Below, piece after piece: positions 19,122 through 25,680 of a stretch of DNA of 64,000 nucleotides. The number at the start of each line of letters is the position of its first letter. Position 1 is the stretch's first letter. Position numbers and translations under genes: made by a program. The notes beneath the pieces were generated by a model, which was not told the DNA's origin, did not search any database, and saw only the letters and a program-made list of their open reading frames with translations. The DNA lies in assembly GCF_016595155.1 (NCBI RefSeq), contig NZ_JAENGP010000005.1:150457-214456 (forward strand). Reading direction: 5' to 3'. This DNA is from Advenella mandrilli. GTDB taxonomy: Bacteria; Pseudomonadota; Gammaproteobacteria; Burkholderiales; Burkholderiaceae_B.

Positions 19122-19727
19122 ATGTTTACCGGAATTGTTGCCGCTGTAGGTAAAATCACAAATGTTGAACCATTGGGAGATACAGGTCAGGACGGCGTGC
19201 ATTTAACCATCCAGGCCCCCGACTTTAATCTGGCGCACACCAAACTGGGCGATTCCATCGCGATTCAGGGCGCCTGCATGACCGTTGTAAAATTTGGCGG
19301 GCAGGAATTTGAAGTGGACGTTTCCCGCGAAAGCCTGAACCGTACGGTTGGACTGAATGCCGTGGGTGAGGTCAATCTTGAGCATGCGCTTAAAATGGGC
19401 GATTCACTGGACGGGCATATTGTTTCAGGTCATGTGGATGGCCTGGGTACGGTGGTGTCGTTTGATGCGGTGGGTGAATCACATGAGCTTAAAATCCAGG
19501 TGCCAGTGGAACTGGCTAAATTCCTGGCATACAAAGGTTCTATTACCGTTAATGGAATTAGCCTGACGGTAAATAGCGTGACCGATAATGCCAGTGGTTG
19601 TGTGATCAGCATCAATATTATTCCCCATACTATCCAGAATACAACACTTCGCAACACCAAAGACGGTGATAAAGTGAATTTGGAAGTGGATATGATTGCA
19701 CGATACGTGGAAAGAATGCTAAAATAG
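19122..19727 (+). CDS. ribE: Riboflavin synthase alpha subunit
   Basis: A 201-residue riboflavin synthase made of two tandem lumazine-binding barrels. The N terminus MFTGIVAAVGKI is diagnostic. Repeat one includes GDSIAIQGACMTVV (residues 43-56), and repeat two the matching GSITVNGISLTVN near residue 140. The DGHIVSGHVDG segment carries active-site residues. It forms riboflavin by dismutation of two lumazines. AAGGAAAG precedes the ATG, 19 bases after ribD. Confidence 0.95.
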   Translation: MFTGIVAAVGKITNVEPLGDTGQDGVHLTIQAPDFNLAHTKLGDSIAIQGACMTVVKFGGQEFEVDVSRESLNRTVGLNAVGEVNLEHALKMGDSLDGHIVSGHVDGLGTVVSFDAVGESHELKIQVPVELAKFLAYKGSITVNGISLTVNSVTDNASGCVISINIIPHTIQNTTLRNTKDGDKVNLEVDMIARYVERMLK

Positions 19728-19739
19728 TCGATTAAGTTG

Positions 19740-19764
19740 ATGCTGTTTTAGATTAAAACAGCAT
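19740..19764 (+). terminator. Hairpin after ribE
   Basis: A perfect 11-base inverted repeat, ATGCTGTTTTA / TAAAACAGCAT, with a GAT loop between ribE and tRNA-Ser. There is no T-run after it, so it may be a terminator or a processing hairpin rather than a classic intrinsic terminator. Confidence 0.5.
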
Positions 19765-19802
19765 TGCCGAAATTGGTTGGTGCAATGCCAGCTTATGAAA
19801 AA

Positions 19803-19890
19803 GGGTCGGTGGCCGAGTGGCTGAAGGCGCACGCTTGGAAAGCGTGTAAACGGAAACGTTTCGGGGGTTCGAATCCCCCCCAACCCGCCA
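19803..19890 (+). tRNA. tRNA-Ser (anticodon GGA)
   Basis: An 88-base class II tRNA with the 3' CCA encoded. The D-arm GGCCGAGTGGCTGAAGGC, an anticodon loop TTGGAAA inside a CACGC/GCGTG stem (anticodon GGA), a long variable arm with AAACG-GAAA-CGTTT, and the T-arm GGGGGTTCGAATCCCCC are all clear. The long variable arm and GGA anticodon give serine (UCC/UCU codons). The acceptor stem GGGTCGG / CCAACCC has one apparent C-A mismatch at position 5-68. The integrase gene next to its 3' end makes it the likely attachment site. Confidence 0.95.
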
Positions 19891-19987
19891 AGGTTCTAAA
19901 AAGCGCATTATTGTAAAAATAATGCGCGCCAGTGCTGGGTTAACAGCAAAAAATTAGTAATTGTTCTTTAATAATTATTATTTAGAA

Positions 19988-20905
19988 CTAAATACAGTTG
20001 GCAAAAACTGCTTCGGCTTTGTTGCCTGCGTTTTCGTTTGCAGATGGCATCCATCGTCCGTAAATTTTGGAGATCATACTCCAGTCTTTATGTCCCATTT
20101 GTTGGGCCACCCACATTGGATTTTCTCCTGCTGAAAGCATCATAGACGCATACGTATGACGAGTTTGATAAGGTCGTCTGTAACGTACCTGGGCCGCTTT
20201 CAGAGTTTTTGTCCATAATGTCCGTATTGGTGCATCACCTGCCCATCTTTCCTCTGTTTCTGGATCTAAAAAAACAGCTTTTCCCTTTTTATAGGTAAGT
20301 TGTTTTTGCATAGATAAAGCAACCATTGCGGGTTTAAGTAATTTTACCCTACGGTAACCGGATTTTGTTTTAGGAACTTCTGCAACGCCATTACTTGCAG
20401 CGGTTATGACTTTAGATATCCGTATTTGTTGGTGTATCAAATCTATTTGTGACCAATCTAAGCCAACAAACTCACTTGTTCGTAGGCCAGTCCAAAAAAG
20501 AAATTGAAATTGTGCTGCGATACCTGGATCAAATGCTGCCAAAATTGCCTGTTGCTCCTCTGGCGTGAATGGATCGACATCATCAAATTCTTTTGGAGTG
20601 TCTTTCTTTTGATAGCAGAAATCAAACATTATATTGGCATCAAGTAAATCATCATCAACGGCATCGGTTAATGCTTTGCGAATAACACTTTGAATATTGC
20701 TCAAGCGTTTATTACCACATTTCATTGGTCCTAGCCAGTCTTTGATATCTTTACGTTTTAGTCTGTTGAGTGCAAGATTTCCAAATTTGGGTATTAGCAG
20801 GTTTTCAACAATTTTTCTATAGCCATCAAATGTTGATGCTTTTAATTTATTTTCTTGTGTTTCTAACCAAGTAGTTAAATAGTCTTTAGTTTTTATAGTC
20901 CTCAT
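19988..20905 (-). CDS. Tyrosine recombinase/integrase of the island
   Basis: A 305-residue phage-type integrase. Residues 1-60 form an arm/core-binding SAM-like domain (TFDGYRKIVENLLIPKFG). The catalytic domain has the first Arg in TGLRTSEFVGL near residue 165, the box-II RPYQTRHTYASMML (Tyr in the usual His position, then Arg), GHKDWSMISKIYGRW with the Gly-His, and the nucleophile Tyr. It lies about 100 bases from the 3' end of tRNA-Ser and points towards it, the usual layout for a tRNA-integrated island. Two hairpins lie immediately upstream of its start. Confidence 0.92.
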   Translation of the reverse strand: MRTIKTKDYLTTWLETQENKLKASTFDGYRKIVENLLIPKFGNLALNRLKRKDIKDWLGPMKCGNKRLSNIQSVIRKALTDAVDDDLLDANIMFDFCYQKKDTPKEFDDVDPFTPEEQQAILAAFDPGIAAQFQFLFWTGLRTSEFVGLDWSQIDLIHQQIRISKVITAASNGVAEVPKTKSGYRRVKLLKPAMVALSMQKQLTYKKGKAVFLDPETEERWAGDAPIRTLWTKTLKAAQVRYRRPYQTRHTYASMMLSAGENPMWVAQQMGHKDWSMISKIYGRWMPSANENAGNKAEAVFANCI

Positions 20906-20937
20906 GTCGTATTGCTTTACATGAAATGGTTATTCAG

Positions 20938-20997
20938 CTTTTGATAGAACCCTTTGGAAAAAGGATTCTATCAAAAGCGTAGAGTAAGAATCTACGC
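20938..20997. repeat. Two adjacent hairpins upstream of the integrase
   Basis: First hairpin: 20938-20949 CTTTTGATAGAA pairs with TTCTATCAAAAG at 20966-20977, extended inwards by CCTTT/AAGG. Second: GCGTAGA at 20977-20983 pairs with TCTACGC at 20991-20997. They abut and share a base. They may insulate the integrase from upstream transcription or be arm-type binding sites. Confidence 0.6.
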
Positions 20998-21069
20998 TAG
21001 AGATATAAATGAATAATCTAATTTTAATTACAATTGTAATATATTGATTCTAAATTGTTACTTGTGGTT

Positions 21070-21400
21070 TTAAGGATTATTTATTCGAAGTTCGGAAATT
21101 ACCCGCCATTTCCGATGTGTGAATGCCTCACGGCAATCGGCGCCTTTTAAGGTCGTCAGTCTAGATACGGTTGCGCTATCTCACATAGCCCGTGTAAAGA
21201 CTGGTTTTTCATCGGTTTTACTTCAACCCCGATGTATTGCAGGTTGCCGTCCAATCGCTTTTCAAGCCGTGATGGCTTGAGAGGGGATGGTATTTATCGT
21301 TTCCAAATTGTAAAAGATCGTCGCAGTTACATTTTGTTATGTAACTGCATTGATGCTATTATCAATAACAAGTTGAAGTCTGTCAAGACAATATTTCCAA
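21070..21400 (+). promoter_or_regulatory. Structured non-coding leader upstream of the YdaS-like gene
   Basis: No gene is convincing here, but several nested stems are. GGAAAT...ATTTCC lies near 21095-21115. CAGTCT (21157-21162) pairs with AGACTG (21198-21203) and encloses AGATA...TATCT (21163-21181). CATCGG (21210-21215) pairs with CCGATG (21229-21234), and TCAAGCC-GTGAT-GGCTTGA follows near 21265. The sequence differs from the leaders at 37.4 and 56.7 kb but has similar size, multi-stem form and position before a DNA-binding gene. A cis-regulatory RNA is likely but not proven. Confidence 0.5.
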
Positions 21401-21676
21401 ATGAGCGATATTCAAAATAAAAACGAACCAAATGCAAAAATAGATTATTTTCCACCTATCAAATCAGCCTGTGACTGGTTTGGTGGAGTGTCTGCATTTG
21501 CCAAAGCGCTAGGCATTTCGCCCCAACTGGCTCATAGATGGGCTGTAAAACAACAGGCCGTACCGATTATTCGTTGTGTTGAAATTGAAGAGTTAACAGC
21601 CGGTATGGTTACGCGCAAACAGTTACGACCAGATGACTGGTGGTTGATCTGGCCGGAGTTGCGAGAGAAAACATAA
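21401..21676 (+). CDS. Small HTH protein, YdaS/Cro-like
   Basis: A 91-residue DNA-binding protein. Residues 22-55 contain a helix-turn-helix of the YdaS/Cro type: GGVSAFAKALGISPQLAHRW, followed by VPIIRCVEIEELTAGMVTRKQLRPDDWW. The final RPDDWWLIWPEL stretch is typical of YdaS-like proteins, which are antitoxins or phage repressors. No adjacent YdaT-like toxin is recognisable; the next intact gene is an IS transposase. It may regulate the integrase or be a relic of a phage control region. A long structured leader precedes it. Confidence 0.65.
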   Translation: MSDIQNKNEPNAKIDYFPPIKSACDWFGGVSAFAKALGISPQLAHRWAVKQQAVPIIRCVEIEELTAGMVTRKQLRPDDWWLIWPELREKT

Positions 21677-21903
21677 ATCTTACTTTTTGCTTGGATATAA
21701 CCAGACTTTCATCGTTTTTACATTAAAAATAATGTTGTCAGAGCCTTCAAAAAGATGAAGGTTATTGTTCTAGTTCATATGTGCTAAGATGTTATTGCTC
21801 AGCGTTAGGCACTTGCAGTGCGCCTACTATCCTCATAATCTCAACGTCACTCCGTGATAGTATTACCGACATGGGGTTTCCTCATGTTGAATCGACCAGA
21901 CTT

Positions 21904-22740
21904 TTATAGACAGTTCGTTGCCTCAGAAAAGTATTGCTGTTCGTAGTTTACCGGCGAAAGGTTCGCTGCATGGCTGTGCCGACGAATCGGGTTGTAAAAC
22001 ATTTCGATGTAGTCAAAGATATCTTCGCGTGCCAGCTCCCGAGTTTTGTAGATTTTCCGCTTAATGCGCTCACGCTTGAGCAACTGGAAAAAGCTTTCAG
22101 CAACGGCGTTGTCATGGCAGTTACCACGACGACTCATGCTGGGTTGTAAATTATGGGAAGCTAAAAACGCCGCCCATTCGTAGCTCGTAAATTGGCTGCC
22201 CTGGTCGGAATGCACCATGACGCGTTGCTTGGGCTTGCGCCGCCACACCGCCGCGAGCAAGGCCTGCAAAACCAGGTCTTTACTCATGCGCGAATCCATC
22301 GACCATCCCACCACTTGGCGTGAGAACAAATCCAATACAACAGCCAGATACAACCACCCCTCATGGGTGCGGATGTAGGTGATATCTGTCACCCAGGCAA
22401 TGTTCGGTGCGGCAACATCGAATTGCCGGTCCAGAATATTGGCGGCCACGTTATGCGGGATTCCACCATGGAAACCGGGACGACGACGATAGCCCACCTG
22501 AGCACGCCAGCCGCGGCTGCGCATCAAGCGTGCCACGCGATGACGACTACAGGATTCGCCCAAGTCGCATAAGTCGTGATGCACCTTGCGGTAGCCATAA
22601 ACCCGGCCGCTGTCCACCCAGGACGGCTCCACCAAGGCCAACAACCGCTGGTCTTCATGATGGCGCTGGCTATGCGGGTTACGCCGCCAAGCGTAATAAC
22701 CGCTGGGATGAACCTCGAGCACTTCGCAGAGTCTGCGCAC
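21904..22740 (-). CDS. IS3-family transposase OrfB (DDE catalytic part)
   Basis: A 278-residue integrase-like transposase. An N-terminal HTH_21-type segment (YGYRKVHHDL, residues ~48-57) precedes the DDE core. Catalytic residues: Asp in WVTDITYI near 119, Asp in VHSDQGSQF near 182, and Glu in NAVAESFFQLLKRE near 216. All are intact. The frame opens with GTG at 22740, but in IS3 elements OrfB is made as an OrfAB fusion by -1 frameshifting; the A6G run at 22812-22818 is the likely slip site. Confidence 0.9.
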   Translation of the reverse strand: MRRLCEVLEVHPSGYYAWRRNPHSQRHHEDQRLLALVEPSWVDSGRVYGYRKVHHDLCDLGESCSRHRVARLMRSRGWRAQVGYRRRPGFHGGIPHNVAANILDRQFDVAAPNIAWVTDITYIRTHEGWLYLAVVLDLFSRQVVGWSMDSRMSKDLVLQALLAAVWRRKPKQRVMVHSDQGSQFTSYEWAAFLASHNLQPSMSRRGNCHDNAVAESFFQLLKRERIKRKIYKTRELAREDIFDYIEMFYNPIRRHSHAANLSPVNYEQQYFSEATNCL

Positions 22741-22778
22741 GGTGTATTGAGTCGTGTGCTGCCGAATAAACGCGTACT

Positions 22779-23057
22779 TTAGCCTGACTCCTTGGCAAAG
22801 TACGCGGCGGCCTTTTTTAAGATATCGCGCTCTTCAGTGAGTCGCTTGACCTCTGAGCGCAAACGCCGAAGCTCAATGGCCTCAGCGCTGTCTTGTTCGC
22901 GTTGCTGTGCCGACTTGCCGTAGCGTTTGACCCATACGTACAGGCTGTGGGTCGATACGCCTAACCGCTTAGCCACTTCGGCCACTGGACGCTGGTGTTG
23001 GGTGATTTGCTTCACCGCTTCGAGTTTGAATTCTTCCGTAAATCGGGCCGTGCTCAT
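22779..23057 (-). CDS. IS3-family transposase OrfA (HTH)
   Basis: A 92-residue IS3 OrfA. Residues 5-45 are a helix-turn-helix of the HTH_Tnp_1 type (FTEEFKLEAVKQIT ... VAKRLGVSTHSLYVWVKRYGK). Residues 60-85 are a leucine-zipper-like coiled coil (IELRRLRSEVKRLTEERDIL). The ATG at 23057 is preceded by AGGAGA. A longer frame to 23141 would run into the neighbouring palindrome and is rejected. The AAAAAAG slip site lies at its 3' end. Confidence 0.9.
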   Translation of the reverse strand: MSTARFTEEFKLEAVKQITQHQRPVAEVAKRLGVSTHSLYVWVKRYGKSAQQREQDSAEAIELRRLRSEVKRLTEERDILKKAAAYFAKESG

Positions 23058-23082
23058 AATCATCTCCTCTGTGAGTATTATG

Positions 23083-23131
23083 GTAAGCATTCGCCCAATA
23101 CCGTCTTGACAGGTGCTGGGCGAATGCTTAC
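23083..23131. mobile_element. Minimal IS66-end palindrome (49 bp)
   Basis: Perfect 15-base inverted repeat, GTAAGCATTCGCCCA (23083-23097) and TGGGCGAATGCTTAC (23117-23131), 19 bases apart. The first 30 bases resemble the IS66-type terminus at 31283 (24 of 30 identical, including TACCGT and TTGACAG). It therefore looks like the two ends of an IS66 element joined with almost no interior. No 8-base target duplication is visible. Confidence 0.6.
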
Positions 23132-23168
23132 TTTGAATCACTTTTTTTATAAGAATGAACCAGGTTTT

Positions 23169-24218
23169 ATGAGCGCTTACTTATCTGATCACTTACTGGA
23201 AAGCAATTTTCGATCAATTTTTTTATTGGGTGCCAACACTGCTACCTACAAGTTTGCCCTTGCCAAGTCATTATTAAAATTATCCAAGTCAAATGCTACT
23301 TTTGTCAGTCTTGATGATCTCACGCCCATATACGCCAACTATTTGCTTGAGCATGTAAAAACAGGCAAAAGGCAATTAAGTGGCAAGGGTACCGCAAAGC
23401 TACTTAATGCCTTGAATCTTTACGACCAAGGACAAATCTCTGAAGAACTCATGCTTAACATCACCAGAGCAGAGGGTTTTAAATATGTTCTTGATGCTTT
23501 TCACAATTTACCCAAAAAACAAAAATCCTTATCTTTTTTTGAAAAAGGAATCCAAGATAAAAAACAAGGCATTGTTTTACATGACAATTTATTTGAGATT
23601 TTTCAAAGCCAGGATTTTTCCAATTTTGAATTTGAAATTGAAGGACGTTGGAATTTGGTGGAATCAGCCTGGAGTGAAGACCAATTAATCAATGTCAAAT
23701 ACGACACCAATACTGAAAATCTTTACTATCTAAAGCCTGTTTCCAATAATTCTTTCCTGAACTCTCATCTACGGACCAATCTATCCAAGGTACGATACCC
23801 TTTGAATGGGTATCAAAAAGGCAAATGTTTTTATTGCTTAAAGCCCATTTCCATCCAATCCAATCAAGAAAACACCTGTGATGTGGATCATTTGATCCCC
23901 ATGTCCATCCAATTTGGGTCGATGTATGACCTTCAGCTTAATGAAGTATGGAACTTGGTGTTGGCCTGCAAAGAATGCAATCGTTGGCAAGACGGAGGGA
24001 AAGCAGGCAACCTGCCTCAGAAAAAATTTCTTGATCGATTACATCATCGCAATGAATACCTGATTGAAAGCAATCACCCGCTGAAGGAAAACATCATATT
24101 AGCGACAGGCAAAATGGTGAAGGATCGTATTGATTTTCTGCTCAAGCGGTATGAGTTTGCCTGTACGATTCGTAAACCCAGCTGGGAACCAAAGGATGTT
24201 TTTGGTGACGTATTTTGA
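23169..24218 (+). CDS. HNH endonuclease, probable defence nuclease
   Basis: A 349-residue protein. Residues ~218-285 form a zinc-ribbon HNH nuclease: CFYCLKPI (Cys220, Cys223), CDVDHLIPMS (catalytic His near 240), and LVLACKECNRWQDGGK with a second CxxC and the HNH Asn. The N-terminal two-thirds has no recognised domain; residues 1-200 are mixed helical and lysine-rich. The start at 23169 follows AGGTTTT; an upstream extension would run through the IS sequence. The gene is bracketed by IS66-like palindromes. A 60-codon piece of a near-identical gene lies inverted at 56.3 kb. A free-standing restriction/defence role is inferred. Confidence 0.75.
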   Translation: MSAYLSDHLLESNFRSIFLLGANTATYKFALAKSLLKLSKSNATFVSLDDLTPIYANYLLEHVKTGKRQLSGKGTAKLLNALNLYDQGQISEELMLNITRAEGFKYVLDAFHNLPKKQKSLSFFEKGIQDKKQGIVLHDNLFEIFQSQDFSNFEFEIEGRWNLVESAWSEDQLINVKYDTNTENLYYLKPVSNNSFLNSHLRTNLSKVRYPLNGYQKGKCFYCLKPISIQSNQENTCDVDHLIPMSIQFGSMYDLQLNEVWNLVLACKECNRWQDGGKAGNLPQKKFLDRLHHRNEYLIESNHPLKENIILATGKMVKDRIDFLLKRYEFACTIRKPSWEPKDVFGDVF

Positions 24219-24220
24219 TG

Positions 24221-24288
24221 GTAATGCTCCGGCCAGTGCCGTCTAGAGTTCTGTTTTAAATTCTATACGGCACTGGCCGGAGCATTAC
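24221..24288. mobile_element. Mini-IS66 (68 bp, both ends joined)
   Basis: A perfect 22-base inverted repeat beginning GTAATGCTCCGGCCAGTGCC at each end. The left 46 bases match the left end of the IS66 element at 63413 with one difference, then the right-end repeat follows at once. It is an internal deletion derivative of that IS. It starts two bases after the HNH stop codon. Flanks TTTTGATG and GTTGTACA are not a target duplication. Confidence 0.8.
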
Positions 24289-24300
24289 GTTGTACATATT

Positions 24301-24531
24301 TCAATCTACCCGCATAGGGAACCACATGATTGAAAATGCCAAAGCAACGACACTTTCATAATTTATTGCTAATTTTTCATACCGTGTAGTCACTGCTCGG
24401 TATTTCTTAATTTTCAGGGAGGCATTTTCAACTAAATTGGGTATCGATATAAACACTAATTTATATCGTCATTGCCCCGACTGCTATTTTCTTTCCTTGG
24501 TCGCAGCTGATACCAAATGCAGATGGTATCA
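24301..24531 (-). pseudogene. IS5-family transposase C-terminal remnant
   Basis: On the minus strand the translation reads ENSSRGNDDIN, stop, CLYRY, then after a frameshift NLVENASLKIKKYRAV and TTRYEKLAINYESVVAL to a stop at 24301. That is the C-terminal YREK region of IS5/IS1182-like DDE transposases (NDDIDWxLYRYRHLVEN...ATRYDKLARNYES). A TGG-to-TAG change and a small deletion have inactivated it. The rest of the IS is missing; the DNA up to 24700 holds no other gene. Confidence 0.7.
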
Positions 24532-24714
24532 AAATACTCATTCCGACAATAATAAACTGCCAGCCCTGATCGAGCTACTAGGTATTAGTTCAATTCAAAA
24601 CGCTCTTGCCGTGGGGTATATCTACTTATAGAAATTGACTTTATTGTGTTTTCGGTCGAATATAAGTAAATTTGTGGTTAATGGACTAGAATTTGTTGTT
24701 TGTTTGGAGTGGAT

Positions 24715-25680
24715 GTGAATATTGTAGATGCTCTTGTTGTCAAGAGGTTAATGAACGTTGGTGATGAAACTGTTCTGTCCATCTTAAAGTTTTCAGCGTA
24801 TAGCGGAGTGGCAACACTCGAAGAACTGGCACACCACTCCTCCAATCTAAAAATATCAAACGGTAAATCTCGAGCAACTCTCGAAAGCTTCTTAGATACT
24901 GCGAACTTCCAAGCTCTTAGGGTCGAAGTACAAGCTGAGATTGATTCGTTCAAAAATAAAGGTGTTGAGATTGTTCTCTTCGGTACGAAAACCTATCCAA
25001 TTGCGTTATACGGTCTCCCGAAACCTCCTCCTTTTCTATACTGCAAAGGCAATCTGAACCTCTTAGATAATAGGCTTTCATTAGCGGTTGTAGGCACTCG
25101 TGAAAACACCCCCAAGGGGGAAACCATAACGATTAAAACTATTCAAAAGTTTGCGACTTATGGCTTCACGATAGTCAGTGGACTTGCACTGGGTATCGAT
25201 ACAATTGCTCATCGCGCGGCATTAGACGCCAAAACACCAACGATTTCTGTTCTTGTCGATGTGGAGTCTATTTCTCCCGCAAGTAATCGGGAACTCGCTA
25301 AGGAAATATTGGACGAGGGCGGACTTCTAGTTGCAGAGAATGCACCAGGAACCAAAGCAATACCTGCGTTCTTTGCTAAGCGAGACAGGATACAAGCAGG
25401 TTTATCTACTGCCGTCTTTGCTATTGAAACTTCGATAGATGGTGGGACGATGCACGCAGTCAAATCTGCTATCTCTATGATGCGTCCTGTCTTCGTTCCT
25501 GACGCACATAAAGCTAAGTATCCAGATCTTACTATCAAGGCAATTTCAGGAACTCAACAGCTAGTTAACGAAGGGAGGGCGATACCCTACACGAGCGAAT
25601 CTTATGAAGATATTCGTCTTCAATTAGAAGATATCGCGAGTTCATTTGGGTCGTTGAAAGCAAAAGGTGGCCTGCTGTGA
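24715..25680 (+). CDS. DprA-like DNA-processing protein, first gene of a defence operon (ShosA-like)
   Basis: A 321-residue protein with the DprA/Smf Rossmann fold. LSLAVVGTRENTPKGE lies near residue 120, followed by FTIVSGLALGIDTIAHRAAL near 155, NRELAKEIL, and KRDRIQAGLSTAVFAIETSIDGGTMHAVKSA near 230-260, which is the classic RNRIIAGLS / GSLxTA region of DprA in variant form. The N-terminal ~100 residues are a helical SAM-like part. The GTG start at 24715 has GGAG five bases upstream. It overlaps the next gene by four bases (GTGA). DprA loads RecA on incoming ssDNA, but a DprA-like protein next to a phosphoribosyltransferase is the ShosTA toxin-antitoxin arrangement, where ShosA is the protective partner. 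Confidence 0.8.
   Translation: MNIVDALVVKRLMNVGDETVLSILKFSAYSGVATLEELAHHSSNLKISNGKSRATLESFLDTANFQALRVEVQAEIDSFKNKGVEIVLFGTKTYPIALYGLPKPPPFLYCKGNLNLLDNRLSLAVVGTRENTPKGETITIKTIQKFATYGFTIVSGLALGIDTIAHRAALDAKTPTISVLVDVESISPASNRELAKEILDEGGLLVAENAPGTKAIPAFFAKRDRIQAGLSTAVFAIETSIDGGTMHAVKSAISMMRPVFVPDAHKAKYPDLTIKAISGTQQLVNEGRAIPYTSESYEDIRLQLEDIASSFGSLKAKGGLL

Larger units (their letters stand above)
21890..23082 (-). mobile_element. IS3-family insertion sequence
   Basis: An apparently intact IS3-type element with orfA and orfB on the minus strand and a slippery A6G at the frameshift site. The exact termini could not be fixed: no clean pair of terminal repeats was found, and the orfA start lies only 26 bases from a 49-base IS66-like palindrome at 23083-23131. 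The left limit lies in 21885-21903. Confidence 0.8.

Noticed and set aside
22995..23168. Upstream extension of the HNH gene
   Set aside because: It passes through the IS3 orfA region and the IS66 palindrome; the ATG at 23169 is the plausible start.
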